From Vitis vinifera (taxonomy: Eukaryota > Streptophyta > Magnoliopsida > Vitales > Vitaceae): a DNA stretch of 64,000 bases. The notes under the pieces are model-generated. The model did not search any database and had not been told where the DNA came from. It saw only the letters and a program-made list of their open reading frames with translations. Below are positions 23,100 to 35,200 of this stretch, piece after piece. The stretch's first letter is position 1. Every line of letters starts with the position of its first letter. The position numbers and the translations under genes are program-made. The stretch is from contig NC_081813.1 in NCBI RefSeq assembly GCF_030704535.1, positions 6,944,501-7,008,500 on the forward strand, given 5' to 3'.

Positions 23100-23996
23100 C
23101 TACTCTAAATTTTCTTATTCTTTTTCAGACCTATATTTTGTATTGCTCATGATCAGGATAACTCTCAATAATTAATTCTCGATCATCTTCTTCCTGGCAA
23201 AGTTGATCACGGCTGAAAGATCAGAGTGTTCTTTTTTCTTTGATTTCGTGGTATTGCATATATTAGACACTCGGATGCCTCCATCTCACTGCCATTACAT
23301 TAATTAATAAAGATTGGTCAGCTGGCTAGATAGCTACCACACAAATAGTACTTTACCAAACAGAAGATTTATTTGAGAGCAGACTGGGACAAAAAGCCAC
23401 TCTCAGTGGAGAAACATAATAAGGAGGCCCCCAAAAGAAGTTCGTAGTTTAATCACTGAAGTCTCCTTACTTTTTCTAAGGTTTCTTTTATCGAGGTCAA
23501 TGCAAATGTATGTTATGATGGGAAGTTGGAGAAAATAATCTTCTGTCTTTTTTCACCACCTTGGAGAGCTGGAGCGTACGTACTTCTGCAAGTTGAATTT
23601 TGATGGAGATAAGAAGCAATGACCATTGACATGGCTAGTTTTTTCCTCTTCAATTTCCAAGAAAATAACTATTTTTATGGCTGCAACCATGAAGATATTG
23701 GGTGAAAACACAAATTTTAAGTGTAAAAGTCTTTCGATATGTAAGCACTCAATCTGGTATACTGTTGGCTGCATTAGTCTTTCAATGAAAATTGGTGGCA
23801 CATGATCTTTATAATCATCTAAGGTTGCATTAGTTTTGTTGTGTCAGCAAAAATTTTGATATTACTTCTTATATGGGATTGAAAATTTTAATGCTTAACA
23901 TCTTCATATAAAAATATAAAGATAAAACAATTGCCACAAGTGCAAAGGTACTCAGGGTTTCTGCCTATGTCAATTGATCATGCCTACATTTATTGC
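23100..23996. other. Intergenic DNA, nothing recognised
   Basis: Short frames only (for example 23553-23801 on the minus strand) with no domain or homology that I recognise. Confidence 0.4.
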
Positions 23997-24335
23997 TGGA
24001 GTTGGGTGGGTGCCCAAGTCAGGCTGATCCAATCTGATCCAACAAATTAGAGATCGGGGAAAGCAGTTTCTAGGAATTGGAATTATTAGGAAGTATCCAG
24101 AAAAAAAAATGATCTCTCTTTCTCTCAATCTTTCTAAAAAACTCTCTGACTCGCTATCATTTTTTCTCAAAAGAAAGACAAAGAGAACTTAAGTTTTATG
24201 CTAAGAAACAAAATGATTCTCGATTTGATTGTGATTCCATTCACAACTTAATGTGAAAATTTGAATGGTGAAATTTTTTTTATTGCATCCTAGATTTTTC
24301 AAAAGGTAATATGAAGATTTTCAACATTTATAGAT
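23997..24335. repeat. Dispersed repeat, copy B (partner at 899-1255)
   Basis: It opens GGAGTTGGGTGGGTGCCC and follows copy A block by block (GATCCAATC, CAGTTTCTAGGAATTGGAA, CTCTCT-rich, ATGATTCTCGATT, AATATGAAGATTT). Confidence 0.5.
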
Positions 24336-26040
24336 AATAGAAAATATTATTTCACCATATTGCATAAAATATTATAGAAAATAGAAAAGGCAAATTCAAC
24401 TATTCAACTATGAAATACTATTTCCATATTCCTTATTTCAATGCTTTGGTTTTCACAAATTCATTTTCATTTTATAACTTTTTTTTTCTCATGATCTATA
24501 ATATTTATAACTATTATAAATAATTATTTTTTTATTATATGTATTTATTAAGAAATCTAATATTATAAAGATATATCGATATCGAAAATATTCTATATAA
24601 TATTCTTTATAAAACAACTTATATTAATTCGGAATCAGAAACACCTTCACCGTCAATCATCCATTTCTCTTTTATACAATTTAGTGCACATGACTTCTTT
24701 GATGTGCCACCATCAAGGAAATCACCTAATTCCGTTCACCTCAAAGCGTGTCTTAATCAAATCTTGTTCTACACTATGGCTTACTTATCAACCACATCAG
24801 GTTCTCCCCATATGCCACATTTCACTTCATATACCAAATAGTACTCCTTATTTGACTTTAGTAAATTTCCACATATTAAAACCATTCCGTCATTTCACTC
24901 TTAATTTTCATTTTTAAAATAGATATGAAATGCATACTTCTTGTATCACATTCGAATGAGAAAATAATCGACTACTTTCAACCTTTTTTTTTTTTGTAAT
25001 TATATTGTATGTTATGTTTTCTTTAACTGTTCCAAAAATCTCTATCTAGACTTTGATACCCTCTTATGCCAGTAGAAACTTTAATGCTAACATATTAATG
25101 AAATAAGATAAAGATAAAATTTACAAAGGCATACCAAGTTTTAACGTGATTGAGTTAATCATGCTTACATTTATAAATGAGAAAAAATCATTTCATTATA
25201 TTATAATAAAAAATAGTATAGAAAACAAAAAACATAAATGACTATTGAGCCACGAAATATCTCATATTTCTTTGTATTTTTTGCATCTACACCTTCAACC
25301 ATGAGCCATCATTCCACGAGGTGTTTTGAACTCTGCCTCACAACTGTATTTACTAAATATAGCCTTCATAAACCCACCTATATTTCATAACTTTTTTCTT
25401 ATTGAGATATTACTAATAACTTTCCTTATTTTGAAATATATTTATATTATTAAAAAAATGATTTTATGTTATGTTCTTTACAAAATAAATATATGCTTAT
25501 TGATTAAGAATTTGAAAAGTCTAGCAGAAGTTTAGAACTTTAAAGAGTAAATCCAAGAAATGATTGAAAATAGTTGAAAACCAAATATATGATTTCTAAT
25601 TGAAACATGATGGTGGTACTACGATGTTTTTATCACTTTTCTATGTCATCAATGTTTATTAAATACTAAAAAAATGACATTCAATAAACAAGCATATTAT
25701 TTTTTTCATTCGTTTCCACAGACACCATGATTCAGAAGGGCCGTGAAAAATAATTGTAGCTATATATTAATTCTTATATGACTTACGAATTTTTTTTCCT
25801 TTAAACTTTGCTTGGTGAACCACTTTAGACTAGAGGGAATGGCATAGAAATCTTCAGACATTGGGTTTGAAACTTCTGATATTAAAATTATAAATTAAAA
25901 CCATATGTTGAGTCTCTTAAAAACCTAGTAGATATAAAAATTATGCATCAATCGATCGCATAATAAATTTATTAATTATGAAAAATCAAATATACCAATT
26001 TACTTGAATTTAGACGCTCTCTCTCAGAAGTCTTATATTA
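24336..26040. other. AT-rich intergenic DNA, nothing recognised
   Basis: No coding sequence, RNA gene or bounded element was identified. Confidence 0.4.
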
Positions 26041-27250
26041 ACCAAAACCTACACTTGTCTATCATGTTTGTGGCACAAAACCTCCATGCTCCTTAGTGAA
26101 CATCTCAACAACTTGAGGGAACGATCAACCACCACGAGCAAACTTGAATAAGATTTATGTAGAGAGAATAACAATAAACTCTAAGGTATAGGGTTTCTAA
26201 ATAATAGGGGTGACAATTCGTATTAGTGGGTCATTTGTGGTGTGTCAAAATCAAAGCATTCTATTATATAGGTCAATCCAAACCTAACCCAAATAATAAT
26301 ATGTCAAAAGTATAAACCAAAATACTACTTAATTGTTAAACATGTAACATGTTATATATGTAACTGATTTAACCTATTTAATAATTATGTTAAGTTAGAT
26401 CTTATATAAGTCTATATGATTAATGTTTTAACCAAACATATTTGTAACTCAATTAACCTATTTATTTAAAAACCAATTTAAAATGGGTCAAATAATTTAA
26501 AATTATAATTATATTAATCAACAAGATTATTAAACAGGTCAAATTTGTGTAATACGGGTTGACCCAAAACCTACCTATTTATTAAATGGGTTATGCAAGT
26601 CGACACAAATTTGACTCAAACCCAATTATATTCAATCTAAATCTATGAAAAATGTGTTAGGTTCAAGTTATGTTGACAAATCGTATCAAACTTTGTCATC
26701 CCTACCAAATAACACAATCAATTGACATCCTTATAGAAGAAAAACCTTGGTGGACCGGTGGAATTTAGAAACTAAGTATTAAAAAAGAAAAAGGATTGGG
26801 AAATTTGAAGAAATTGGAAAATTTTGAAAATTGTGCAAGTCAAGCATCAAGCACTTGGACGCTCCTTAAAGGTGCTTGAGTGCTCGTCAACCATGCATGA
26901 GCACTTGTTAAGGGCACGTACATTTATTAAGGGCACTTGATTATTCTCTATGGGCACACAAGCAAGCATTCCAATTAAAATTTCCCTTTTGATTTAATTT
27001 TTATGACCGATAAATCATAAATCCAATAGATGTCTTATTTTTATTATTATACCTCAAACAACTTAATTAATAATAGTTATGTAATCAATATTATAATTGA
27101 TGAATTTTTCATAATCTCGAGTCTTAAAAGTAAATGTAAATGTAAAACTCAAAAAGTATGTATAGTCGAATCCAAGATTAACGTTTAGAACAAAATTACT
27201 AATTTAAACAAACTAGTCTAGTACACTAATAATCTCATTTTTTTTAAATA
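26040..27250 (+). repeat. Left arm of a large inverted pair (LTR-like)
   Basis: Read forward, this segment matches the reverse complement of 28620-29185. Shared ordered blocks are AAAACCTACACTTGTCT, AACAACTTGAGG, GATCAACCACCACGAGC, ATTGGAAAATTTTGAAAAT, AGTCAAGCAT, GCATTCCAATTAAAATTT, CAAACAACTTAATTA, AAGTATGTA, AACAAAAT and ACACTAATAAT. The arm is interrupted by a 500-bp hAT-type element (26205-26704). It probably represents an old LTR-like repeat. Confidence 0.7.
26205..26704. mobile_element. hAT-type non-autonomous element with 8-bp target duplication
   Basis: The 500-bp element begins TAGGGGTGACAATTCG and ends TTTGTCATCCCTA. The termini are inverted repeats (TAGGGRTGACAA). It is flanked by CTAAATAA (26197-26204) and CCAAATAA (26705-26712), an 8-bp duplication with one mismatch, as expected of hAT transposition. 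The interior is full of words like GGGTCA and GACCCAAAACC, familiar from plant repeats of this kind. It has no transposase, so it would need help in trans. Confidence 0.85.
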
Positions 27251-28619
27251 ATTTTGTGACAAAATTATGATTACATAACCTCCCCCATCTCAAACAAAAT
27301 TTACATATAACTCAATAACATTTAAATCTAAACCAAACATCCTAACCAATAATCTTTAATTGTCTCCATTTGAATCCTAAAATATTATGGAAACTTATGA
27401 GCTACATACTCTTAAACAACAATAATACCCATGAAAAATAGTGTATGGGAAAAATTGATCAATCTTATGTTAAAGAGTAAAATTCATCATCCACATAGCA
27501 AACAATCCATATAGCAAATAATAAGATATCATTGAGAATTTCAATCTAACATCCTCAATCAAATATCAATATCAAGTTACGCTCAATCAAATCTCAATAG
27601 CAATCATAATGAATTTCTCCCCATTTTATCACAAAATGACAAAGATAAAGGACAAAAAGCAAGAGAGACTAGTATATCCATGTCGAAAGAAGTGACACTA
27701 TTCATTTATATGCAAGAAAAGGGTTAGGGCATTAGAAGCATTGCTTGCAACACTCAAGCATCACTAGCATTGTCTAAGTGTTAAATGCAACTTGAAGGGT
27801 GGTGGAAGTAATCTATCTTGCTTTCAAGTTGATTTACATGTTCTTTCAACTTCCCAAATGCTTAAGTTGTCTTTTGGATGTTAAAAATGTCATCCTTGAT
27901 GTAAAATCCACAAAATTCATCTAAAAATCCCAAGAACGAAATTCGAATATGAAACATGTCCATTCACATGCAAATCCCTCTCAAATATCATCATAGATCA
28001 ATACTTTATGGTAATCATAAATAATTCGAGTAAAACTCATGAAGATGAATTCACATCATATAAATTTTTCATAAAAATTATCTAGAGAAGCAAATTAATA
28101 ACAAAGTAGACTTTAAAACTTTTCAAGAGTGAATTATATAATTACAATAATATAAACCAAAAGTAGCTAATATCAAGAAAATTAGCTTAATGACTAATTA
28201 TAGTGATCCATGTTACATGTCTAGTTTCTCTTAGATGATGCCTAAATTTAAATCAATCTAACACTCATTCATTTTTTAATATGATTCTGTCAGATTTCCA
28301 CTGAATATGATAAGGTGTTGATTTTTGAAGCAAAATTTTAATTACTCCTCTTGATTCATATACTTTTGATAATATTGAACTTTTGTTTTGACATGAATCT
28401 ATTTTAAAATGGAAGTCCCCACAAAAATAGCAAACTACCTTTCATACATTAGGTAGCCTTCCCACTAGAGGATTTTCCTAAATTTACAAGTGGTGTCTTT
28501 CACTCTTGATTTAGAGATACATAATATTAATTTTACCAATGTAGTCTCTTTCACTTGGAGAATTTTAACAAATTTCATACTTACTCCATTATCAAATTCC
28601 TTAAAAAAAATTAAAATAT
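27251..28619. other. Spacer between the inverted arms
   Basis: AT-rich, no convincing frame. It includes TTGCAACACTCAAGCATCAC and other non-coding, repeat-like sequence. Confidence 0.4.
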
Positions 28620-29185
28620 TTATAATTAAATATTATTAGTGTAATAAACTAATTAATTTAAGTTTTCAATTTTGTTTTAGACTTTCGTAATTTTTACTTT
28701 ACATACTTCCCAAGTTTTATGTCAATAGGACAAATCAAGTAAATATAATTGAGTTGTTTGACATATAAGGTTGTAAATAAGATATATAGTATACTTATAA
28801 TTTATTTGACATGAAAATTAAAATTAAAAATGATATTTTGATTGGAATGGAGTACTAGCATAGAGTGCTAAATGCTAAATACTTGACTAGCATTAATTCC
28901 AAAAATTTTCAATTTCTCCAAATTTCCAAATTTGTAGTTGTTAGTAATAGTTTTTAAAGGGTTTTTATCCTATAAATTTGTTTATAGATTATGCTATTTT
29001 GCACTCTAGGGTTTACTGCCATTGTCTCTACACATTCTTAACACCCTCAAATTTTTTTTTTTTCAAAGTTTGCTCATGGTGGTTGATCACATCTCCTTAA
29101 GTTGTTAAGGTATTTACTAGGGATCATAAAGGTGTTGCATCATATATGTGAAGACAAATGTAGGTTCTAGCCAAACTCATGCTAA
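28620..29185 (-). repeat. Right arm of the large inverted pair
   Basis: Reverse complement of the left-arm blocks listed for 26040-27250, including GGTGGTTGATCACATCTCC at 29070-29096 and TTGTTTGACATATAAGG near 28752. It lacks the hAT insertion, so that element arrived after the two copies existed. Confidence 0.7.
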
Positions 29186-29196
29186 AAATAGTGTTT

Positions 29197-29690
29197 AATC
29201 TTCCATAATTAATAAAGGTGCTCTACGGTTGATTGATTCATGGTTAATACAAGATTGATTGGTCTTTGTTTTAAAGATCTTGACTTATGGAGCCATAAAG
29301 AGTGGGTTCAATATAAGAATGATTGTTCATTGTTTTAAAGATCTTGACTTATGGAACCACAAAGAGTGAAATCTTCCATAATTAATGAAGGTGTACTATA
29401 CAATCAATTGATTCGTAAGATTGATTGGCCTTTGTTTTAAAGATTTTGACTCATGGATCGACAAAGAGTGGGTTCAATATAAGATTGATTAGTCTTTGTT
29501 TTAAAGACATTGACTTATGGAACCACATACAAAATGGAATTCTTCTTAAATATGAAAGGTAAGAGAGTATGAAATTAAATTGAATGGACCCCCACACTTC
29601 AAATTTATTTATTAGGGAGTATGGAATTAAATTAAATAGACCACTATACTTCAAATTTATTTACTAGGGAACATGGAGATGTTGCATCAT
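29197..29690. repeat. Nested tandem repeats (64-bp, ~173-bp and 52-bp periods)
   Basis: A ~64-bp unit starting AAGATTGATTGG...TTTGTTTTAAAGAT occurs at 29251, 29315, 29417 and 29481. Pairs of it are embedded in a larger ~173-bp unit whose start AATCTTCCATAATTAAT is at 29197 and 29370. A separate 52-bp duplication (TATGAAATTAAATTGAATGG / TATGGAATTAAATTAAATAG) begins at 29568 and 29620. The phrase GTTGCATCATATATGTGAAG near 29133 recurs, diverged, near 29685. Confidence 0.8.
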
Positions 29691-30059
29691 CGATGTGAAG
29701 GCAAATGTAGGTTCTAGCCATGCTACTTGATCTTCCATACCTCAACATGATATTCTTATGACTTGAACCCATGACTTTAGCTGTGATTCCAATTCTTGGA
29801 TTGGGTTTGGACTATCTCATTCAAAAACTAATTGGTATCCGATGAGGGTATACTAACCTTTTATAGCATTCCATCACACCATTATTTGGGTGACCAATCA
29901 ATCGGTTTAAGAGCGGCATTGTTACACCCCAACACTACGTATGCATCATTTTAAGCTTTTAAGAATGAAGGTAAAGAGGTTGAAGTCTTGAAGTTTTTAA
30001 GGATGAATATGAGCTTTCATTCTTACCTAAAAAATTTGAAGATAATATGAAAAAAAGAC

Positions 30060-31070
30060 ATTTTTTTTTCAAAATCAAACTCTAAAAAGGGAAAAATGAT
30101 TGAAAATAATCAAATGAAAAATGAAAAAAGCTTCATCTAAGAATAAAAATATTGATTACTGTAATCGTGGATAGCTATGACACATGGTTATAGATTGTCC
30201 TAGTCACAAAAACATTAAGCAAACGACTTAGAGCGATTTTGAGTCAAGTAAAAGTGAGTCATCAAACTCAAGTAAGAATATGAATGATTACATGAAAACT
30301 TTATTATCTTTATTGTCCCCATTTATTTTGATTTTGATCCTATAAAAGATAAAAATTCTAATAATAGGTGTGAATATGAGTTTGATAGCATTCATGATGC
30401 TTATGAAGTTCTTCTTGAAGAACGCCTAAAAATTAAAGCCAAAACCTTAAAAGTAAATAATAGGCTTTAAAGGTGAAAGAATTGAATGGCTTAATAAAAT
30501 ATGAAAACCCCAAACTTCTTAATGAAATTGTCACCTTAAAATCCAAAATAATAATAATAATTAGGTAAAATTTCTAGAGGTTGAACATAACTCTATACTT
30601 GATATTGAAACTCTATATATATATAAATCCTTAACCCTTGATATTGAAAAAATGGAAAGGGTCTTAAGTTATAAAAAGAGGAAATATACCTAAGTACTAT
30701 ATTTTTTTAATAATGATAAATTTGGGTAAGTCTTTTAGTGACAAGAGAGGCTTGGAATATCTTAATGAGTCTACCATGCCTAGTAATAAAAAAAAAATTT
30801 ATTAAGGCTAAAAAAGTAATTATCATTGTCTAATTACCACATATTAGGACCATTATATGTGTACTTTTTGTCATAGGAATGATGACATGAGTGATCGATG
30901 TCACATTAGGAAGTTTGAATAGGTTCATAAGCAAATTAGCAAGTTTGTGATTAAATTTAAAACATTAAGAGATAAAATTGTACTTAATAGGAAAAAAAAA
31001 ATATTCAATGGGTTTCAAAAGCTCCCACTCAGGCTAAGCCTTGGATGGGCATTTATAATTTCATATTGGT
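30060..31070 (+). pseudogene. Degraded retrotransposon gag remnant (copia SIRE-like type)
   Basis: Broken + frames include a zinc-knuckle-like HMVIDCPSHKN, an acidic/serine stretch (SDFESSKSESSNSSK near 30236-30290), HDAYEVLLEERLKIKAK (30390-30440), a coiled-coil-like region and a second knuckle-like CTFCHRNDDMSDRCH followed by IRKFE and KFKTLRDKIVLNRKK (30864-30990). This layout matches the long gag of SIRE/Maximus-type copia elements. Stops and frameshifts are frequent; no LTR was assigned. Confidence 0.55.
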
Positions 31071-31790
31071 ACTTCAAATTCATCTTTTAGTGTTTTTAAG
31101 ACCAAACTTTTGATTAGAAAAGATAACATCATTGCATTTCAAGGTAAGGACTAAGTTTACTTAAATTTCATTCCCTTAGATTCTCTTAAGATTTTACCTC
31201 TTATGATTCCTTTAAGAATTTCCTCTTCTCAATGACTTATTCTGTTGTATAACTTAGGGTCTTATCTTAATGTTTAATCATTATCCCTACTGCTATATCG
31301 ATTTTACCCCCTAGAGGTTTGCTAAATATGTTCTAAAGACTTCATTGTTAGTGTGCTAGTTGTCTTCATTGAGTCTAGGTCATGGACTTAGAGGGAGTGG
31401 TATCGATTATCCTTTAAAGTAATGTCATATGTTTGAACTAGGATCATTGATGTAGGAGTGGGTAAGGGTCATATTTGTTACGATCCTAGGGTCATCTAAT
31501 TCCATGTTTATGATTTGATGAATTTTGTTAATTATTTGATTAATGATTATTTTTCTAAATAGTTCGAGTGATTTTCCAAATTTATTATTTATTGAAATGT
31601 TTCTCTTTTGTTTATTATTTCTAGTAGCACTTTATTTTATTGTTAAATCATAATGGAAAATACGTCTATGCATGAGGAGAATTTTTTAAGATCTTGAAAA
31701 TATTTTTACATATTAAATAAAATTTTCTTTGATTGAAATTTTTTAAGAAAGCACTTTATTAGTTGGATTATCCACAAATGGGTCATCCGG
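31071..31790. other. Intergenic, probably further retroelement debris
   Basis: No domain recognised; AT-rich with weak frames. Confidence 0.3.
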
Positions 31791-31799
31791 TCCAAGCTC

Positions 31800-32211
31800 G
31801 GCCCATTACCATGACATTTCGGCCCATAAAATTTCTAGCCGTTGAATTTCCGAATCGGAAAGACCAGCATTTAAAAGAACAAAAACCTTGGTCAATCCGT
31901 AAGCGATGTTGTAGATAAAAGAAGATACACGCTCCTTATAACAAAAACGGCCCACTGCCGAGACCAGCAAGCCAACACGTGGACGTGTCATCCCCTTTCA
32001 GCGAGTACCCTCATTGAAAACTACACGCGAGCGTCTCTATTCTGGCACGAGGAAATAACGGTTTCCGATTTGTACTCACAAACAATAACGATAACAATTC
32101 CCAAATGTTTTCCTTCTCTGCAGACACACTCTTGACTCTGGTTTCGAAAGGCAGAGAGTCAGGGCTCCATTTTGTGTATTGGAAAGGTAGGGTTTTGAAG
32201 TTGAGAAGATT
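31800..32211 (+). promoter_or_regulatory. Promoter and 5' UTR of the U11/U12-25K-like gene
   Basis: GC content rises relative to the flanks and the leader-like GGTAGGGTTTTGAAG lies just upstream of the ATG at 32212. No clear TATA box was found. A 61-codon minus frame here is not supported as a gene. Confidence 0.4.
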
Positions 32212-35200
32212 ATGCGAAGCGGTGGGGAGGTAGGTAGGCGTAGAGGAGGATGTGATAGTGGCGGTGGAGGCGGTTATTCTGTGCTTTGTCGGTCATTGAG
32301 TTCGTTGTTGCCGATTGACGGAAACCTCTCGTATCGAAAGCTTTCTCTCGATCTGTACAAGCTTTCTATTCTCAAACTGGATGGCACTTCTTTTGGTAAC
32401 TTCTTTGATTTTAGTTTAGTTTAGTATTTATTTTTTTGTTTCTTAGGTTTTGTTTTTGGTTTCATACCAGAATCCTTTTTCCGAGCAAACCTCAGTTGCT
32501 ACATTTTGCTTTGTTGTTTGGTTGTGTTTTTGTTTTTGTTTCTTTCCCCTTGTTTGGTTTGTTTGGGAGCAAAATGGACGGGGTGTGTGTGAAAGAAAAA
32601 TGCTTCACATTCTCATGGCTTTTGAAATGCTTTTCAAAATACTCAATGGCATAACAATTGAAGATTTAGAAAATCAGAGTTATTTATAGCATGTGTGCAT
32701 TAGAAGAAGCAAATCGGCTTATTGTCTTGGTGATGTGTATGAATCACTCTTTTTTAATACGTCTTATGACAGGGTACAGTTTATAAATCATAAATGTTTC
32801 TTATTTAGTTTGGAGTTATTCAGCATGCCATTTTGTCACCTGGATGAGCCATTAGGAGAACCTTTTTGCAAAGAGCATTCTTTTCCTTTGTGAGAAGGTA
32901 GTGAGAATGAAAAGAAAAAAGAAAAGGTAATTATCATTTTCAAAATAAAATTGGCAAACACATTTGAAAATTTGGCAGTTTCATGTACAACTTTTAGATA
33001 ATTTCCAAAGTTGAAGGGATGGCAATTTTTTAGAATTTAGAAAAAAAAAAATGAATCCTATGTTTAAGAAGAATAGGAAGAAAAGGCATGTATTATCCAC
33101 CCCAATCTGATTATAAAGCATTAAAGGGCAAACCAAATTGTTTTTCAACAAACAGCTCGAAGAGAAGAAAAACATTTAGCGCATCAGATTTAGCTTTCAA
33201 CAGATGAATCCAAGTAAATCTAGTATAGCCATCGACAAAATGTATATTTTATAGTGGAAAGCCCCCACAAGTCAGTGTGAATCAACTAAAGAGGTGCAGT
33301 GGTTTTGGTTAGGGCTGGGAAAAATGGGAAAGCATGATTTTTGCCAAACTGACATGAAATACAAAAACTTGGAGATAAGTTTTCATCACTAAAAAAGGAG
33401 TCATTTCAAAATTTTAAAATAGACTTGAGTACTTGTAGGGAGGGGTGTCCCAACCTCTAGTGCCATACATCAAGTTTATTTAATTTAACAAACTCTTAAG
33501 ACTTGATTAAAATTATGACCAACATCAACTGATAAACTGGTAGAAAAGGTAATAACTCTTGGTGTGGCTATGGCATGATTGAGAATGAAACTAGGTTGTA
33601 TCAGATGATAGATAGAGGCCATCTTTAGTTGAACCATGGAGCAAAACATTCCTCAAGCTCTTGTCCTTCACAAAACAATGATTCTTGTGAAACTCAACAT
33701 AAACATTATTATCGGCAGCAATCTTAGAAATGCTCAAGAGATCTTTTGTAATTTCAAGACACAATGCAACATATTTCTAAGATCAATATACACTATATTA
33801 TTGTTTCTAATCAAAAAGAAAAAAGAAAAGTAAATAAAAGAAAATAAAAGAAAATTCTAAGATGCAAGGTTTTAAAGAAAGAAGATAGTGAAGAATAACT
33901 AACATTTTGAATGCACAAAACGTGACCATTGCCCATAGTAAGCTTGTCAAGACCATTATAATCAAATTCGATGCTTAGGTTGGGTCACATGGTTCAATGC
34001 ACACTGTTGAAGTACCAAGATGGATTTACTACTGTATTAGGGGAAGCAACCATTGAAGCCATTGAATTACTTTGTGGAAATTGAAAAAAAAAACTTGATC
34101 AAACTAATAGTAGCAGTTTATTGCAATATGCCTTGTCGACCATAGATTTGGCAAGTTGGTCATGGTCAAGGTCACATATCCTTCCTATTCTTATAGGGTA
34201 TGGTATTGATGGTTTTGACGCTGGAGTGAAACCTTGCTTAGATGATCTTATCAGTGCTAAAGGTAATTCCTCTAGCATTAATCAAATGATAAATTGTAAA
34301 CATTTTTATTAGAAGAGATAGGATTGCCTCAATCTCAAAAGATGTTGTTGGTCAAATTGTGGGTTGTAACACTTCACAACTAGTTTGGGAAGCTCTGGAA
34401 CATCTCTGTGCCTCTCCTTTAAAGGCAAGGATACTTTAGTTGAGAATCCAAATGCAAACAACTAAAAAAGACTCTCTCTCAATAGTTGATTACATTGGCA
34501 AGATCAAGTAGATTGCAAACAATCTTGTTGCATCTGAAGCAACTCTTACCGACAAGGATCCTGTAATGAATTTGTTGCCTGATGTTGGATAAGAATATGA
34601 TTTGGTGGTTGTCACATACAACACGATAAATAAACATTCACTCTATCAAAAGTTTTTGCAATGTTGCATAATCATGAAACTTGTATTGAGCAGTTGAATT
34701 CTTGCACGCAAATTAATCTACAAAATGTCACTTCCAATTTTACAATAGTCAGTGCTCTTAAGGGAGGTCATGACACTAGAAACAATCATGGGAATGATAG
34801 ATCACACATTGGAGGTCGTAATTACCTCTCGCCAACTTGGTTAGTAGAGTGATGTTGGGATTAGAAACAACCGAAATAGGACTAACAAAGGAGGATGGCG
34901 TTGTTGCTAGATTTGTGGTTATGGTAGGAATTGTGATGGTGGATATGGTAGGAGTTGCGATGCTAGTCTCATGGCGCTTTGATACCATTATTGGATTCAA
35001 AGAAAATAGGGAAATATTTGAGAGAGAGTAGAGAGTGAATAAGGATCAAAATATTGTAGCCTTCTTGTTTCTTTTCATATATTTATGTAAAAGTTTACAA
35101 CACCTATACAATCAGTTGTAATTGCTTCTAACATAGAGCTTGATTCTCTTCATGCCTTGAGCTAGTGTACATGTGAGGGTAACAAATGTTTCTAAAACTA

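Noticed and set aside
34776..35031. Val/Thr/Ile-rich frames on both strands
   Set aside because: They overlap the decayed tail of the copia gag and the primer-site region and have no independent support.
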